Source: Phialocephala subalpina (lineage: Eukaryota > Ascomycota > Leotiomycetes > Helotiales > Mollisiaceae). From it: a stretch of DNA of 64,000 nucleotides. The notes beneath the pieces were generated by a model. That model ran no database searches. It had not been told where the DNA came from and saw only the letters and a list, made by a program, of their open reading frames with translations. The stretch is taken from positions 558,001 through 622,000 of the forward strand of contig FJOG01000025.1 in the NCBI GenBank assembly GCA_900073065.1, read 5' to 3'. Position 1 is the first letter of the stretch, and every line of letters begins with the position of its first letter. Shown one piece after another: positions 32,982 to 45,121 of the stretch. The position numbers were made by a program, and so were the translations under genes.

Positions 32982-34991
32982 AGCATCGAGCAGCGGTGAT
33001 AGCCACCGGAATGTTAGTTTTATGTCGTGTCGGGGACCGCAGTTCTCAACTTGTTGCTGGGGAAGCGATATCGATCATCAAGTGCGACTTGAAGTCGGAC
33101 CGCCGGTCTGAATAATTTCTTGAAGTCGCGATCGAGGGGAGCTAATGAACCGGAAGGAAGCCGTGGCGCTCATAGCCGGACTCTCGTATGTCATTGAGTG
33201 GACACTACAAGCGAGAGATGCATGCAAGATAATGGAGTCTCATTGGAAACGGCAAGTGGTTCGCAGGAGATATCCTTGTTCAGAGTATATTTAGTGGCAC
33301 GCTTGCATGGAAAGGGAGCATGCACCGAGGAAACGAGCCGCGTCTGTTACGCACAAAATGTTTGTGTCGCATGCAAGATAATATCGCAAAGAACGACTTC
33401 GCACATGAATATTTTTCTAGCGATATGCAGTTTTGAACTTACTCGAGAGCAAAAGCGTCGAATGCGGGACTCTGAAAGCTCAACCAGCCTTAGACATTTA
33501 GTGAGCCGACCGGATCCCCTCAGTGTCTCACATCCGCATTAGTTCGAGAGTGCGACCTTGCAATTACATAAGCGTCAGCTGAAAGCTCAGAGTGGGAGCT
33601 TCCAAACCGTACGAGAGGTCTTTGGATAGAATGCAAAGCCCATATAAGGTCTTCAATGAATTATGGGGCTGAATGAGGTCTTCAGGAAGCTCGCTAATGT
33701 CAGGGGCTCGCTTGGGGGAAGTACGGGTGTTGCGAAGGAGGCCAAGATCCCAAGCCTTCTACCGCATTTTCCAGATCACTGCTTGTTTTCCCCAAAGCTT
33801 CGAACCATCACATTCTTCATCGGTTAGCCACAAGCTGGTGGCAGTCTTAAATTTAAGGCGCCAACAGTCTTTGGCTGGCGTGGCAACAACATAAATTATA
33901 TTCGTCGATGCTCCGGTTCACACCTGCTCCATCGAGCCAGGCGTACGCTGCAACGCCGGACCGAGCTGTGAGCTTGAAGCTTGTGATAACTTTATAATAT
34001 TGCAGCGTCAGACTCCGGTCGACCATCTTCTGGTCTTTCAAGGCCACAGCCTGAATCTAGCTCTCGTGTGTATGCGTTTTCCCTCCCGACGCCGCCTCAA
34101 CCTCCATCGTCACAACGACAATTTCTCCAAAACGGGTCTTCTGGCAAGAGATGTTAGTGGCGCCATTGGACTCGATACAGAAACACATGCTGATCCCAAG
34201 GCAAAGAAGGCAGGACAAAACTTGTGGAGTACCTCGAATGCCGAAGCGCCGCAGTTGACATGCAGATGCAGGACTATTTGCAGCAAAAGATGAAGGATTG
34301 ACCAGAAAGAGAACAGAGAGAGAGTTCGCGGTGCTTCAGGCTATACCAACTATGGTGAGAAATATTCAGATGACTATCAGACTAGGCAAAACTCATGCTG
34401 GATTTCCTGGTACCAGTGAAATGCTCCTACCAATTCAAGTCTGCGGGCATGCAAGGGCGGCAATCAAAATGTTCCAAGACAGATTCAAAAAGTCCATCAA
34501 AGCATCTCCTCGTTTCAATGTCTTCAACTTTGCGGTTGAAATAACCGCCATAGCGGAGACTGGGAGGCATGAAGATATTCGAAGCATTGTAGGTTTTTTG
34601 GAGAGAAATGCTGGAGACGTCGTGCTGAAATAGATGCACGTGCCATAGACGCTAAGCCAAAATAGGCGTGGAGCTTTGATTTCCTCGCTTTTGGTCTTGT
34701 CATTTCATCTTCACTTGCGATGAATATCTTCAATTCACAGCAGACACCCATCATGCACACTAAGTACCTTCCCCAGAATGTGTGGCGGTGCTGAATTGCG
34801 GCTTATTCGGATCGAAAAGCCTGAAGTGGGACAGGACGCCTCCAATCTATACGCGTTGACCTCACTGGCTCGTATGGATAAATGTACGACGCTAGCACAT
34901 CCAGATGCATATCATCGGCAGAGCAATATATGAGCTCACCATGTTGTAAGTTACTTCATTTGTCTCTTGGCAAGCTTCTTGATCTATCACG
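32982..34991. other. Gene-poor region
   Basis: 2 kb without a recognised gene. The best frame is 34298-34633 (+), 111 codons, helical, with no domain. Others are short and scattered. I see no repeat or RNA gene. Confidence 0.45.
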
Positions 34992-36100
34992 ATGAAACAT
35001 CATCCTGAAGCTATTCGATGGTGGACGCTTGATGATTCCATAGCCTTTGGCTGGGGAGTTCTGCGCAGAGCAATCTTTCTCAGCCCCGTCATCTTCTTCC
35101 TGAAGATGTACGATGATCATTGGGGAGGGAAGTCTCGACGCCGAGCAGATATTCATGAGTTGGCACGCAGAGCTCGGGGGGAAATACCTAGAGATGCTCC
35201 AATTCCTCTTCCTGCCAGACGCAAGCGTGCTCTCACGAATCCATTGCCGCCTCTGGAAACGATTCGAAGCATGTCCTACAGCGTCCGGCGGTCCCGGCAA
35301 CGAAGCGATGACCAGGCTGAGTCCCTATTGTTGACGAAACTTCCTATCGAACTTCGGCAGATCATTTGGGAAATGGTGTTGATAGACGGAAACCGCAAAC
35401 TCGTACACATAATGCGAAAGCATGGAAGGCTTGGTCACTGGAGGTGCCGTATCCAAGATGGCGAAGATATGTGCGCTTTGCAGACTCGCCGGTGTGTTGA
35501 AGGTTGGCTGGCATACAAATCGAAGATGAGCTGGGACAAGGCAGAAAGATTTGACTTGGTGACAGATACCGGGCTGTTGCCATTGCTGCAGACTTGTCGA
35601 ATGATGTAAGACCGCCTCTTCCTTCTTTTAGCCTGTACTGACAATGCAGATACTCCGAGGCGATTTCAATCCTGTATTCGAAGAACACCTTCCACTTCTA
35701 CGATCCCGGAGATATCCGCTATTTCGCTCGAACGCTCCTTCCACAGCGAGTCAACAGCGTGCACTCGATAATGATGGATTGGGAACGAACATTCAGCATA
35801 TTTAATAAGGACAATACAATACCTAAGCACAATAACGAAGAATTGAAGGCTTGGAGAGAGATTTGGGAGATTATTGCGAAGATGCAAGGTCTGATGGAGC
35901 TGAAGGTCATACTGAAACCCCACAAATTCTTTGTTCCAAGGTCAAGAAGGGAGAGAATGTGTCGATTGATGAGCGACATTCATGGTCTGAGGACATTTGA
36001 ACTCGTCGTGCCTTGGGACGATGAAACGGATTGGACCTTTGCCGCCAGTGCTCCTTTCACGATCGTGAGGGGGGCTGATAGAAGTATTGAGAGAGCGTAA
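34992..36100 (+). CDS. DUF7730 / F-box-like protein
   Basis: Exons 34992-35605 and 35650-36100 (44-bp intron) give 354 residues. A short hydrophobic segment at about 23-40 and a basic linker precede the characteristic core LLTKLPIELRQIIWEMVLID, then LLQTCRMIYSEAISILYSKN and FHFYDP, as in the large fungal DUF7730 family. These are thought to be F-box-like adaptor or recognition proteins; the function here is unknown. The C-terminal part with MQGLMELKVIL and FELVVPWDDET completes the usual fold. No signal peptide. Confidence 0.82.
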
Positions 36101-36380
36101 AAGAGCTTGACGCGAGTGCGTCTCCCTCTTGAAACATTGTTTTCGTCTGACCACGAAAATCTTCAGCTGATCTTCATAACTTACAATCCACAACAATCTC
36201 CAAGTACCGAACCCACATTGTGGACATTCTTGGTGGGTCGATCTGTCTGTACAATTAGAATCCGGGTAGGGAAAGGCCTCCCGCTCTGACGAATAACGCT
36301 CCTGCAACTCCCGTGGCCGTGATTGAATGAGCCTTTACCAAGAGTTCCTCTTAAAAGCCAGTTTGCCGACCCTGCAATCC

Positions 36381-37946
36381 CTATGTGGGCGGGTCAGTCC
36401 ACAAATCGGTATCGTACAAGTCATCATCGAGACTCTCGATGATCTCCACACCCATCAATTCCAGCTCATCCTTCGCAGGTCTATGCCTGTCATACGGTGA
36501 TCGTTGCAGAACATACCCAGGCGGCCTCTGCTGTGCCAGTGCTTTTCGCTGAAGCCCCTCAATATAAACATTCTCTGGAGGCAGTTCCATGATTTCCCCA
36601 TTTTCAGACTGCCACGAAGACTGAGCTGTGTCCATTGTGTGAAGGTGGGAGGGTAGTTGTCCATGTCCAGCCCCAATAGTGTCTTCCAAAGTTGAGAGAC
36701 TGGAGTCGAATGAGCATTGAGCACTCGCGGCTTCGCAGATTCGGTGCCGTTTTGGGGTGTACTCGTCATCTTCCTCATCTAAACCAGCGGCTATCCTGGA
36801 TCGTTTTGTTGGGCTGTTGCTGCGGGAGGCGGTCCCTTTCCTCCCAAGCACGATCGCATTTGTGACCTCCTCTACTACTCGTTCGCCTGTATCACTCTCA
36901 GATCGAACAACAAGTCGACTCCTGGCTGGTCTGCTAAGAAATCCTGAGAGGGAAGGAAATATCGACCACGCGAACCTCGCAACAGGAACTCTAGACTGCA
37001 TTGAGGGATATTGAGGCGAGTATTGTGGTATAACAGTCCGATGTCCGAGGTTGGTTCCAGCATATGTAGGACAAAACCTTCCGAGTCCTTAGGGAAGAAG
37101 ACGAATTTGCGCTGATCGAAAGCCGTATGCATATCAGACCGTAATAACACTGCATTACTGAAGTCTCTCAAAAGGTTGTCCGGGTCCAGCGTCAGGTCAG
37201 TATTCCACGTAGCCATCGAATTTGACAGGAACCATTGTCTCTCGTGTTCGGGAACCAAGTGCGCGACTTCTGTGCCACTTTCAAATGCGGTAATCCGGCA
37301 TGACACATCCCGTTGACGTATCGCTGCCGTCAAGGTGGACTGAGGTGCGGTGTTCGAACCAGTGCCTTGGGTACGCTCGCATCGTGTCCAGATCTCGGGC
37401 ATGACACTAGGAAACTTCCAGCCCTGAAAGTTGGCCACTACCGGCCATCGATACGGTGGTCGAGACTCTCCACTAGGAGGCAATGCAGAGTCTGCGCGGA
37501 AAACCATGTTAGTTGATGCCTGTCGCTGATTCCTTGACATAGAATCTTGTCACGAATGGACGTTGTAGAGTGCAGTGCCTACTAGGAGGATAAGGAACAT
37601 AGAAGTAATAGTCTGTGTCCGCAGCGGGCAGGAAATCATCCCAAGCAGCCTTGATGCGTTCGCCATGCTCGCCGTCGCAGGTCCTGCTTAGATAGCCATC
37701 GATGCGATTGTCTGCGAATATAGAACAAGCGTTGTGCGCTAGGCCATGATGGATTCCACCTTCAACATGATCCCAAGCATACAGTGTGAAGAGCGGGTTG
37801 TCATCGCGTGCATACGCAGGATGCCGGAAATTGATTCGATATTTGCGTAGGGGACCGGGTGCCTTGAGAAATTCGTATTGCTTGGGGACTGGACCTGGGA
37901 TTACTGTCGCAGGTTCTCGTAGGTATACATGCTGGTGAGCAGACAT
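36381..37946 (-). pseudogene. HNH_2 endonuclease-fold protein with a one-base frameshift
   Basis: Exon 1 is 37946-37583 (starting MSAHQHVYLREP) and exon 2 runs from 37491 downward (intron 91 bp). The HNH_2 core is intact: RDVSCRITAFESGTEVAHLV, then DPDNLLRDFSNAVLLRSDMH and TAFDQRKF. At about 36981 the frame must slip by one base to continue SLEFL..ARFAWSIFP, the usual continuation of this family, ending at 36381. Unshifted, it stops at 36875 after an unrelated tail. There is no room for an intron. It is either a real 1-bp deletion or a sequence error. These fungal proteins have an HNH fold of unknown substrate, often in variable regions. Confidence 0.7.
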
Positions 37947-38057
37947 GATGTGAAAAATTGATGACTGGACGACGACAATCATTGATTTTCGAGATGGCAA
38001 CGGGACAAGGAACGCGAGGTCCGTGTCACGTGCTCGATGGTTGGCACAGAGACCACT

Positions 38058-38151
38058 TTGAATCCTAGGCTCAAAGTTCTTACCTGAATGTAGTTAATGC
38101 ATCACGTGCAAAAACATCTCACTCTGTAATATCTTTTCCCCTCGTAGGATA
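38058..38151 (+). repeat. Direct repeat copy 1, RIP-like
   Basis: 94 bp from TTGAATCCTAGGCTCAAAG to TCGTAGGATA, repeated at 38277-38370. The two copies align without gaps and differ at eight positions, all C/T or G/A. It includes CACGTG. Confidence 0.8.
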
Positions 38152-38276
38152 CTTGTGATGGGACACGTCCCATGCACTGCCTTTAACCCTCAGATTGGGA
38201 ATTCAGATTGAGAATATCGCCGTCTTCGGCGGCGAGTAGGGGGCCGTTCCCGCACCCTCTCACCGATTTGGTTGCC

Positions 38277-38370
38277 TTGAATCCCAGGCTTAAAGTTCCT
38301 ACTTGAATGTAGTTAATGCATCACGTGTAAAAACATCTCACTCTGTAATATTTTTTCCTCTCGTAGAATA
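38277..38370 (+). repeat. Direct repeat copy 2, RIP-like
   Basis: Second copy of the 94-bp repeat (TTGAATCCCAGGCTTAAAG to TCGTAGAATA). It has more T/A at the variable sites (6 of 8), so it may be the more mutated copy. The start-to-start distance is 219 bp. Confidence 0.8.
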
Positions 38371-40177
38371 TCCTTTCCCTAAACAAGTTTAGGTTAAAGG
38401 CACTGTCGGTCGTGTTAACTGAGACTTAGTCTAGGCAAGGTTCATCAGCGTAATCCAATCTACCCGCTGCCAGTGACTTCCATCACTACAGTAGAAATAA
38501 GCTGGCATTTTATAACTACTTAACCACACGCAAACGCAAAGTCGAAAGAGACGACTCGAGCCGACTCAGCCGAGCGCAGATCCTCGAGACGAAGTACGCC
38601 CAGCCACTTGTCGATGGCGGGTTGTCGATTAGCTATGCCTACCCCACCGTTCGATACTCGGAGTTGCTTCCTTTCTCTATCTATCAGTGCAGGCGAAGAC
38701 GTGGCCGGAGAATTCTGCAATGCTTAGCACAAGTCTCCACGCGTCTCATGCTTAATTCCTTCATTAAGATCACCGCCTCAAGGATTGCTTTACCTGTGCT
38801 TTCCTTATTCCTCGCTTTACTGTTGTCAATCATCATTTCGATATTTTGTCCTGTTTCTTGCACACAAACCTGTCGCGAGGCTGGGAGAAGTCTCTCAATA
38901 ATTGGTCGAGTCATGCAGGCGAGGTTGGGTAAATCTTTACTATAAATAAGTGATCTGCTATTTGATGAAGGAACGACGGTGACGACGACGTTTTGAACCT
39001 TCTGTTGATGCTTGTTCTGTTCTGTGGGGTAGTGCTTGTGCACGTTATCTCTTCGGACACGTACCGACGGATTATCCTTGTTCCATGGCATACTGCTAAG
39101 GGAATGAGAGAACTCATGGAGCGTGCTTGTTTGTAAGATTGCTTGTCCCTTCCAGGTCAATTGCGTAAGCTTGACAGCGGAACGATTCGATACCAGACCG
39201 GCTCGCCATCTCTGTTCAAACTTTGACGCATTCAAGCATAATCTTGACAAGCGGAAAGCCGAATGGCTCGGGTCACGCCGAGGCTACAACATCGTCTTAA
39301 GGTATCACCAGCCCTACATATATGAAAAGTACCCATAGGCACACAATCTCGTTTCCCCAAAAGTCTCACTTGCTTCTATTTCTCCTTGGTGCCGTGGGCT
39401 CTGATGCTTACGTTGCTACTATCCTAGCGGCAGCCGCATCTTCACTGACAAGCTTACCCCACCCTTGTATCCACCTACGGGTAAGGTATGCAGCTCAGCT
39501 GAGTATCGTGACTCAAACTAATGCAAGGGACATCTTGCTGCAGGTGGCCTCAAGTCATTGGTCAAGTTCCACCCTCTAATCATCTTAAAATACTCCAACC
39601 TTTAGCGAGGATAGCGAGTTTTTTTGGAGCTCGGAGGTGGGTTTGATAGCGGGGTGCGTTGTTTGGATACATGCCGGTATTGTTTTTACAGATCACAGTT
39701 TGAGAAAGCAATATGTTTGACTCGGCACCTCTCTAAGTTAGGGTGTTGAAACATTCCAAGCCTCTAGAGACCTGAGTGTCTAGCTAGCTCATGGCCATCG
39801 CTTGAGTCAGGTATCCGCCCATGCTTGTCTTCTACATCAAGTCTGCACAATCCCACACATACCCCGCGTGCTTTGGCCACAAAAGAATGCCCTCCTATCT
39901 GTCATTGTTATCGTCAATGTCCACAACAAGGGACGACCAATGGCACCCGTCTCGCGAGTATCGCTCCCGTCCCAATACTGGTCTCCACGCCGGCTTTCCT
40001 ATCTCGTCTCTACAACATACGCGGCCTCGTTGTGGTTTTCTGCAGTGCCATTCTTTTTCTTGAAAAGATAGAGGTCTGACCACGATGCTGAACAATATAT
40101 AGCCATGAAGCTCTCATCGACATGTCTTCAGCGACAATTACTATTTCCTCGACATTCGCTACTTTACGTCGACCACC

Positions 40178-41464
40178 ATGGCTACAACTCACCTCATTGC
40201 TTTCGCTGCTTGTATCTCACAAGTTCTCGCTGCATGCTCTTCTATCGAGGTCCGCAAGGAATGGCGTTCTTTCACTACAGATGAGCAAACAGCTTGGATT
40301 GATGCCGTCAACGTGGGAGATCTATCTTCTGCTGGACCATCGCTGACCTGTCACAGTGTATGGCTCAGCTTCCTCACAACGATTCACTAGTTGCAACTGT
40401 GGGAGAGTTCGCTGCTATTGCGAACATTACTTCAGATAGCTCTTACTACGATGATTATGCATATATTCATTCGGATTTAAATCCGACCATTCACTTCACT
40501 GGTAAGCGCGCTATCAAGAAGCCAAAACAAGTACTGAGAACCAAGGGCTTTTCTTCCCGTTCCATCGCTACTTCGTCTGGTCTTACACCCAAGCACTCAA
40601 GAACGATTGTGGCTACACCGGCGTCGCCCCATATTGGAACTGGACTATCGGTAATTCCCACACTCCCATCTTCAAAGCCATCCCACTGACACAACCAGAT
40701 GCGGCCAACGTCAAAGATTCCACAATGTGGTCGGACGACACCTCTGCCGGCCTCGGCCAAGCCGTTGGGGTGTCATCCGATGACTACGTGGTCGGAACCG
40801 GCGGCTTCGCTTCAGACTTCACCCTCGCGTATCCCTCATCTCACGGTCTCCGCCGCAACTTCACCCTCGAACCCTACACCGCATTTGCCGGCTCTTCTTT
40901 CTTCCCAGACCCAGATATCGATGCCAACGCTACCTTCACATCTGAGAAGATCGATGGCTTGATCGCAAACTACACTGGTGATTTTAAGGGGTTCCAGAAA
41001 TACATGGAAGGATTTGAAGGTCCGCATGGCGCCGTGCATGAGATCTTGGGAGGAGATTTGGGGGGGTATTGTCCTGAGAATGCGAATGAGGCTTGTTTTG
41101 AGGCGGAGCCGAGTCCGACATTTAGTGCTAATGAGCCGATGTTTTGGATGCATCATGCTGTTTGTCCTCCTCTCACTTCATCCCTACCTTCTCTTTAGAA
41201 CATATGAACTGACTTGATTTCCAGATGGTTGACCGAGTCTGGTGGCTCTGGCAAAACCGAGACTCGAGCAATCTGTATGCATTTGAAGGAGGGAGTGTGC
41301 AGAATATTACGGCTTATGATGAGTATCCGAATGGGGCTCCGCCGTGGTTGAGTTTGGAGAGTGTATTGCCGACGGATGGGATTTTGATGCCGGCTCAGAC
41401 GACGTTGAATGATATTTGGATTACGGAGGGGGATCTACTATGTTATACTTATGATGACGCTTGA
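40178..41464 (+). CDS. Secreted tyrosinase (type-3 copper)
   Basis: Exons 40178-40312, 40357-40501, 40546-40650, 40699-41159 and 41225-41464 give 361 residues. Signal peptide MATTHLIAFAACISQVLAA. CuA histidines are His83, His91 and His100 (YAYIHSDLNPTIHFTG, then FFPFHRYF). CuB has His238 and His242 (GPHGAVHEIL) and His280/His281 (FWMHHAMVDRVWWLWQ). It oxidises mono- or diphenols to quinones in melanin, sclerotial or defence chemistry, outside the cell. It lacks the long C-terminal cap of latent tyrosinases, so it may be made active or be a short secreted form. The last intron has donor GTTTGT, which is weak, but the frame and HH motif confirm the join. Confidence 0.92.
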
Positions 41465-42452
41465 GGAGCTTTGGAGGTTATGAATCTTTTGGGGTAACTC
41501 GGACAGGCAAAGAGTAACATGTGTGGTGTTTATTTCAGAAAGAAAGGAGTGTGGAGATTAGAGTGTTCGTCTCAAATTGTATTGGTAATCTACATAAAGC
41601 AAATTGAGACTCTGGAAAAACATTTGAGATTTGTTAATGCCCGGAGAACCTTGATTCTGAAGCAGTTAGAGATGACAGGCTCCTCCAGCGATCCTCTCGG
41701 GTAAAATTCGCTTCCCCCCTCAGCTTCAACCCACCATCGCATACCTCTTTCGGCTAGCCCGACCTTCTCTCCTCCGCAGCCTCACGATCTATCAATATAG
41801 AGATAAATAAGAAAAATCTTTCCATCACCAGCACAAGCACTAGTCGCTGAATCAGCATGACGAGTTACCACCCCCGTCCCTCCCCCCCCCCCCCCCCACN
41901 CGGCCACTCAAGTAGCCATTCGAAGTGAGCGGACTGTGTCTTCCGCCTCCCCCTCCTCCTCTACCAGCGAAAGCAAACCCTTTCACAACTAAGGTTTCTT
42001 ACACCGGCATCCTGCGGGATACCGGTGGTTCTTTTGTCTTTTTTTGGTCCTCCTTGATGGAGTCAAATTCTTTTTGGGCTAACTTTTGAAGGTGAGCTCA
42101 AGATGGAAATCTCGAAGGGGAACTTTAAGATGGGAGGCACGCGCTTGGAGGACTTCAATTGAAAATCCAGAACTTGATTGATTCTGTTTCCAAGCCCTCT
42201 TACTTCTTTCCTCTTAATTTTGATCTCCAAAACCCATGGCTTTTGAGGGTGTAGAAGTGTTTTTGATATTTCTTGATGGAAGAATAAGCGAGGGGGCCGC
42301 AAGCGAGCGGGACCTAGGAGGAACCCTCTTCCCTTGCCATGGCCGATTCACACCAAATAAGGAGAACCAAATCTTCAAGACAATGGTGAAATAACAGATG
42401 AACAACTCCCAAAACTCCGTGATTCCCGGCTGGCCCGTCTCTAGACAACACT
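41465..42452. other. Intergenic, holds noncoding element copy B
   Basis: 3' flank of the tyrosinase gene and of the convergent regulator. Contains the structured element at 41791-42045 and the only ambiguous base of the window (41900). Confidence 0.5.
41791..42045 (+). repeat. Structured noncoding element, copy B
   Basis: Same order of short blocks as copy A at 16951-17285. The hairpin 42002-42012 / 42017-42027 pairs CACCGG-ATCC with GGAT-CCGGTG around one internal C/A mismatch. A run of seven T at 42039-42045 follows. A poly-C tract (16 C at 41882-41897) and N at 41900 lie inside it. No box B-like motif is seen in this copy, possibly lost at the low-quality tract. Confidence 0.4.
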
Positions 42453-44305
42453 TCATACCAACAAGCCCCTCGGAGGTAGTGCTTCTTTTCCAAGAAAATA
42501 GCTGCTGTTCAAACCATACCTGCGGCTATGATGAACGTCTTGTAAATGCCTATGAAAATCGACTGCTGTGTCAAAAGACAACGAACAACTAGGTATCTCA
42601 CAAGACCACATCAAGGTCTTCATCGTCTCCAACTGTTCGTAGAGATTCTCTACTTGACGAGAGTCCGCCGTAAGGCTGTTGCCAACGCCCACCATTGTTT
42701 CGGTGATCGTGCCACACGTGATGAACCGTTCCCAGATGAAATAGCTCCCGGGGCGAGCCATGTCGTTCTCGCGTGATTGATTGTCGGGGTCTGGATCATG
42801 TGACTCGGTCAAGGGGGGTTGGAGACTCGATTCCAAGTCGTTTGTGCAAGGATGCGTGGAAAGAGCGGTAGGAGGGGGGACCAATTCCGAGTGGTCGGAA
42901 ACATGCCAACTGTTTTGAGGAAAACATGTCGGAATCGAGGGTGGTCGATCTTCCTCATAAGCTGTGGTTTGTAAGATGGCAAAGTGAAACTCATTCGCTC
43001 GACTTTGAAGGAGCAAGTCTTCTTCGCGAGTCCAGGGCTTGCTCCATGGTTTTGGGGATCTAGATACCAGATCTGATGACAGCTTCCAGTCAGCCGCCAG
43101 AGTGCTCCCAAATGGGACGTTCGGCAAGCTTTCGTTATTTATTCTCCTCATAGAAACAACACACAAGTCGTTGATATGATTCACTCCGACTTCGAACACA
43201 TTCTCGAACTCGAAGTCGTCGTAGTTTCTTGGCGTCTTCCAGTCGAACACTCCTTCTTTATACCATCGAGACGGGATTGCCTCGAGAAGGAATTGATCAA
43301 CACCTTTTGCAAGGGGAAGACTGAGCCGCGAACCAAGATAAAGCAAGTAGTGTGCTAAGATCTGGGAGAGGTGATATTGAACCGCTCGAAAACCTTGGCT
43401 TTGACTGTCGGCTTCACCTAATGTAGGCTGTGTGTAACCAACTGCCAGGATGGTGCCAAAGACGACGAGAAACAAGGCACGAAGTTCGGCCTCGGAGCAT
43501 TCTTTAAGCGATTGGGGCTTGAGGCGCTCATCAAGTATCGTCAGAAAGTCATGGCCAGCTATGCACCCAACTTCGTATATCTCCGGTAAGGTCAATGGAT
43601 GTAAGGTGGGCTGAGTGTAGGCAAGGGAAATAGCATAGAGCATGCGCTGGAACTTGATTCCCACGGACTTGCCAAGTGATGAAGTGACGAGGTCCAAGAA
43701 TTGTGGCGATGAAAAAGTTCCGACTTTGCTCGTTTCTGAGATCCGAGGGTCTTTCAGCCAATCCACAGTGTCGTCGACGAGGACGGCCACATCCCATGTG
43801 ACCTGGTTTGCAAAATCGAGGGAAATATTCGAGAGCGTAAGGTCCAATCTTTGGTCTAGCGATTCGAATTGGTTGTTGGAACATGTAGGATCTCCTTTCT
43901 GTCAGCTAAGTGGCCCGAAGAGATCAAGACGCCCAATCGTACGTAAACTGAATACGCTCACTTCCGAGAGCCTGGTTCTAATGCAACCCGAGAACGACAT
44001 GGCTTGTTTCTCATGTGCGTGTAGAGCAGATGCCAGCTGCCCACATGTGTTACAGAGATCATCATCTGAGCACTGTGCAGGATGGTTAATTGGTGACTAA
44101 GGCTTCGTAAAGATCACCTCACCTTGATTTTCAGAAGTGAACATCTCAAACATGCCCTTCGATGTCGGATAGCTTTCACCTCTTGTCGTCGTTGAGGTGC
44201 GAACTTAGCCCTCTTCCGCCTCGTATTCGGGTCTGTAGAGATTCGAAACGAGTTCAGAAAACGCGAAGGGGCTGTCTCCATGGAGTTATTGCCTGAACGA
44301 GGCAT
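42453..44305 (-). CDS. Transcription factor: N-terminal Zn cluster, C-terminal C2H2
   Basis: Exons (complement) 44305-44123, 44072-43962 and 43898-42453 give 579 residues. A basic N-terminus is followed by a Cys cluster: Cys52, Cys55, Cys62, Cys68, Cys71 (ACLRCSLLKIKCSDDDLCNT) and Cys91 in FSGCIRTRLSE. The gap before the last Cys is 19 residues, longer than the 6-9 of classical Zn2Cys6 proteins, as in a distinct fungal subfamily with a CxRTR ending. A canonical C2H2 finger lies at Cys531-Cys536-His549-His554 near the C-terminus. The middle region is helical with no known domain. Nuclear DNA-binding is likely. It is convergent with the tyrosinase gene, which may or may not be a target. Confidence 0.82.
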
Positions 44306-45121
44306 CGTGTAGGGCGTTGGTGTAAAATTGAGAGCGTGATCGAGGTTCGTGACACATTACAGAGAACAGAATCTCCTGTCCTGCATTCAAGGCGGATGCA
44401 AGCGTTTATTTATACTCAGAGCCGCTGATGGATGTTGACTCTCCATACCGATGATACCAATTCTGTGCAAAAAAGAAAAAATTGAGGCTGTCGTGGCTGA
44501 GCAGGCGACGTTGGTGATTGGAAGTAATGGAAGTCGTGAAACCTCAGCTCACCGAGAACCTCTTTGGGATGGTGAAACATTCCTTGGCAGACACGTGCAA
44601 TATATTGCATCCCGTGACAATGCAGGAACCTCTCTCCCCCTCCTTCCTTCTCTCTTGAGAAACACTTCCTAGAGATTTCCCGTTCGGTTTCAAGCAGACA
44701 ATAAGATCCCATAATAGTGATGAAGCGAAAGCGAGTCTCCGATAGCACCACGTACCTCCTGCCGGCTCCAGCCTCCCGGGTTCGGTTTCAATGATGAAGT
44801 TCACCCATTACCGTGTACCACGAGAGGATCTCACGGATATACTAGCACATCGATATCCTGCCCAAGTAGCCGCATGCAGTCCTCTCAGCGTCAAATTCAT
44901 TGGATGTTTTATTAGAGCAAATGTGCTCAAGCATAGCTCGACGAGCAACATCCGATCCTATATCCGCATCAACATCCTGAGGTTGTCTCATCATGAAGAA
45001 AAGTATAAGAATAGAAGAATATCCTAATTCTGAACTTTTCAATAGATACCTGCATCACCTTTTCATGAGCGCTTAGAACACAAACCTCACATCTCCCAAC
45101 TTCTCACCCACATCGGTCAAC
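44306..45121. other. Intergenic, divergent promoters
   Basis: Between the regulator (-) and the DJ-1 gene (+). CACGTG near 44593. No supported gene. Confidence 0.4.

Larger units (their letters stand above)
37947..40177. other. Gene-poor region
   Basis: 2.2 kb with no intact gene. Contains the repeat pair at 38058-38370. 40080-40177 is the leader of the tyrosinase gene, and a TATATA box lies at 40096. Remaining frames are short and unsupported. Confidence 0.5.

Noticed and set aside
34298..34633. 111-codon frame on the + strand
   Set aside because: No domain, no good start context and no neighbouring exon; left unannotated.
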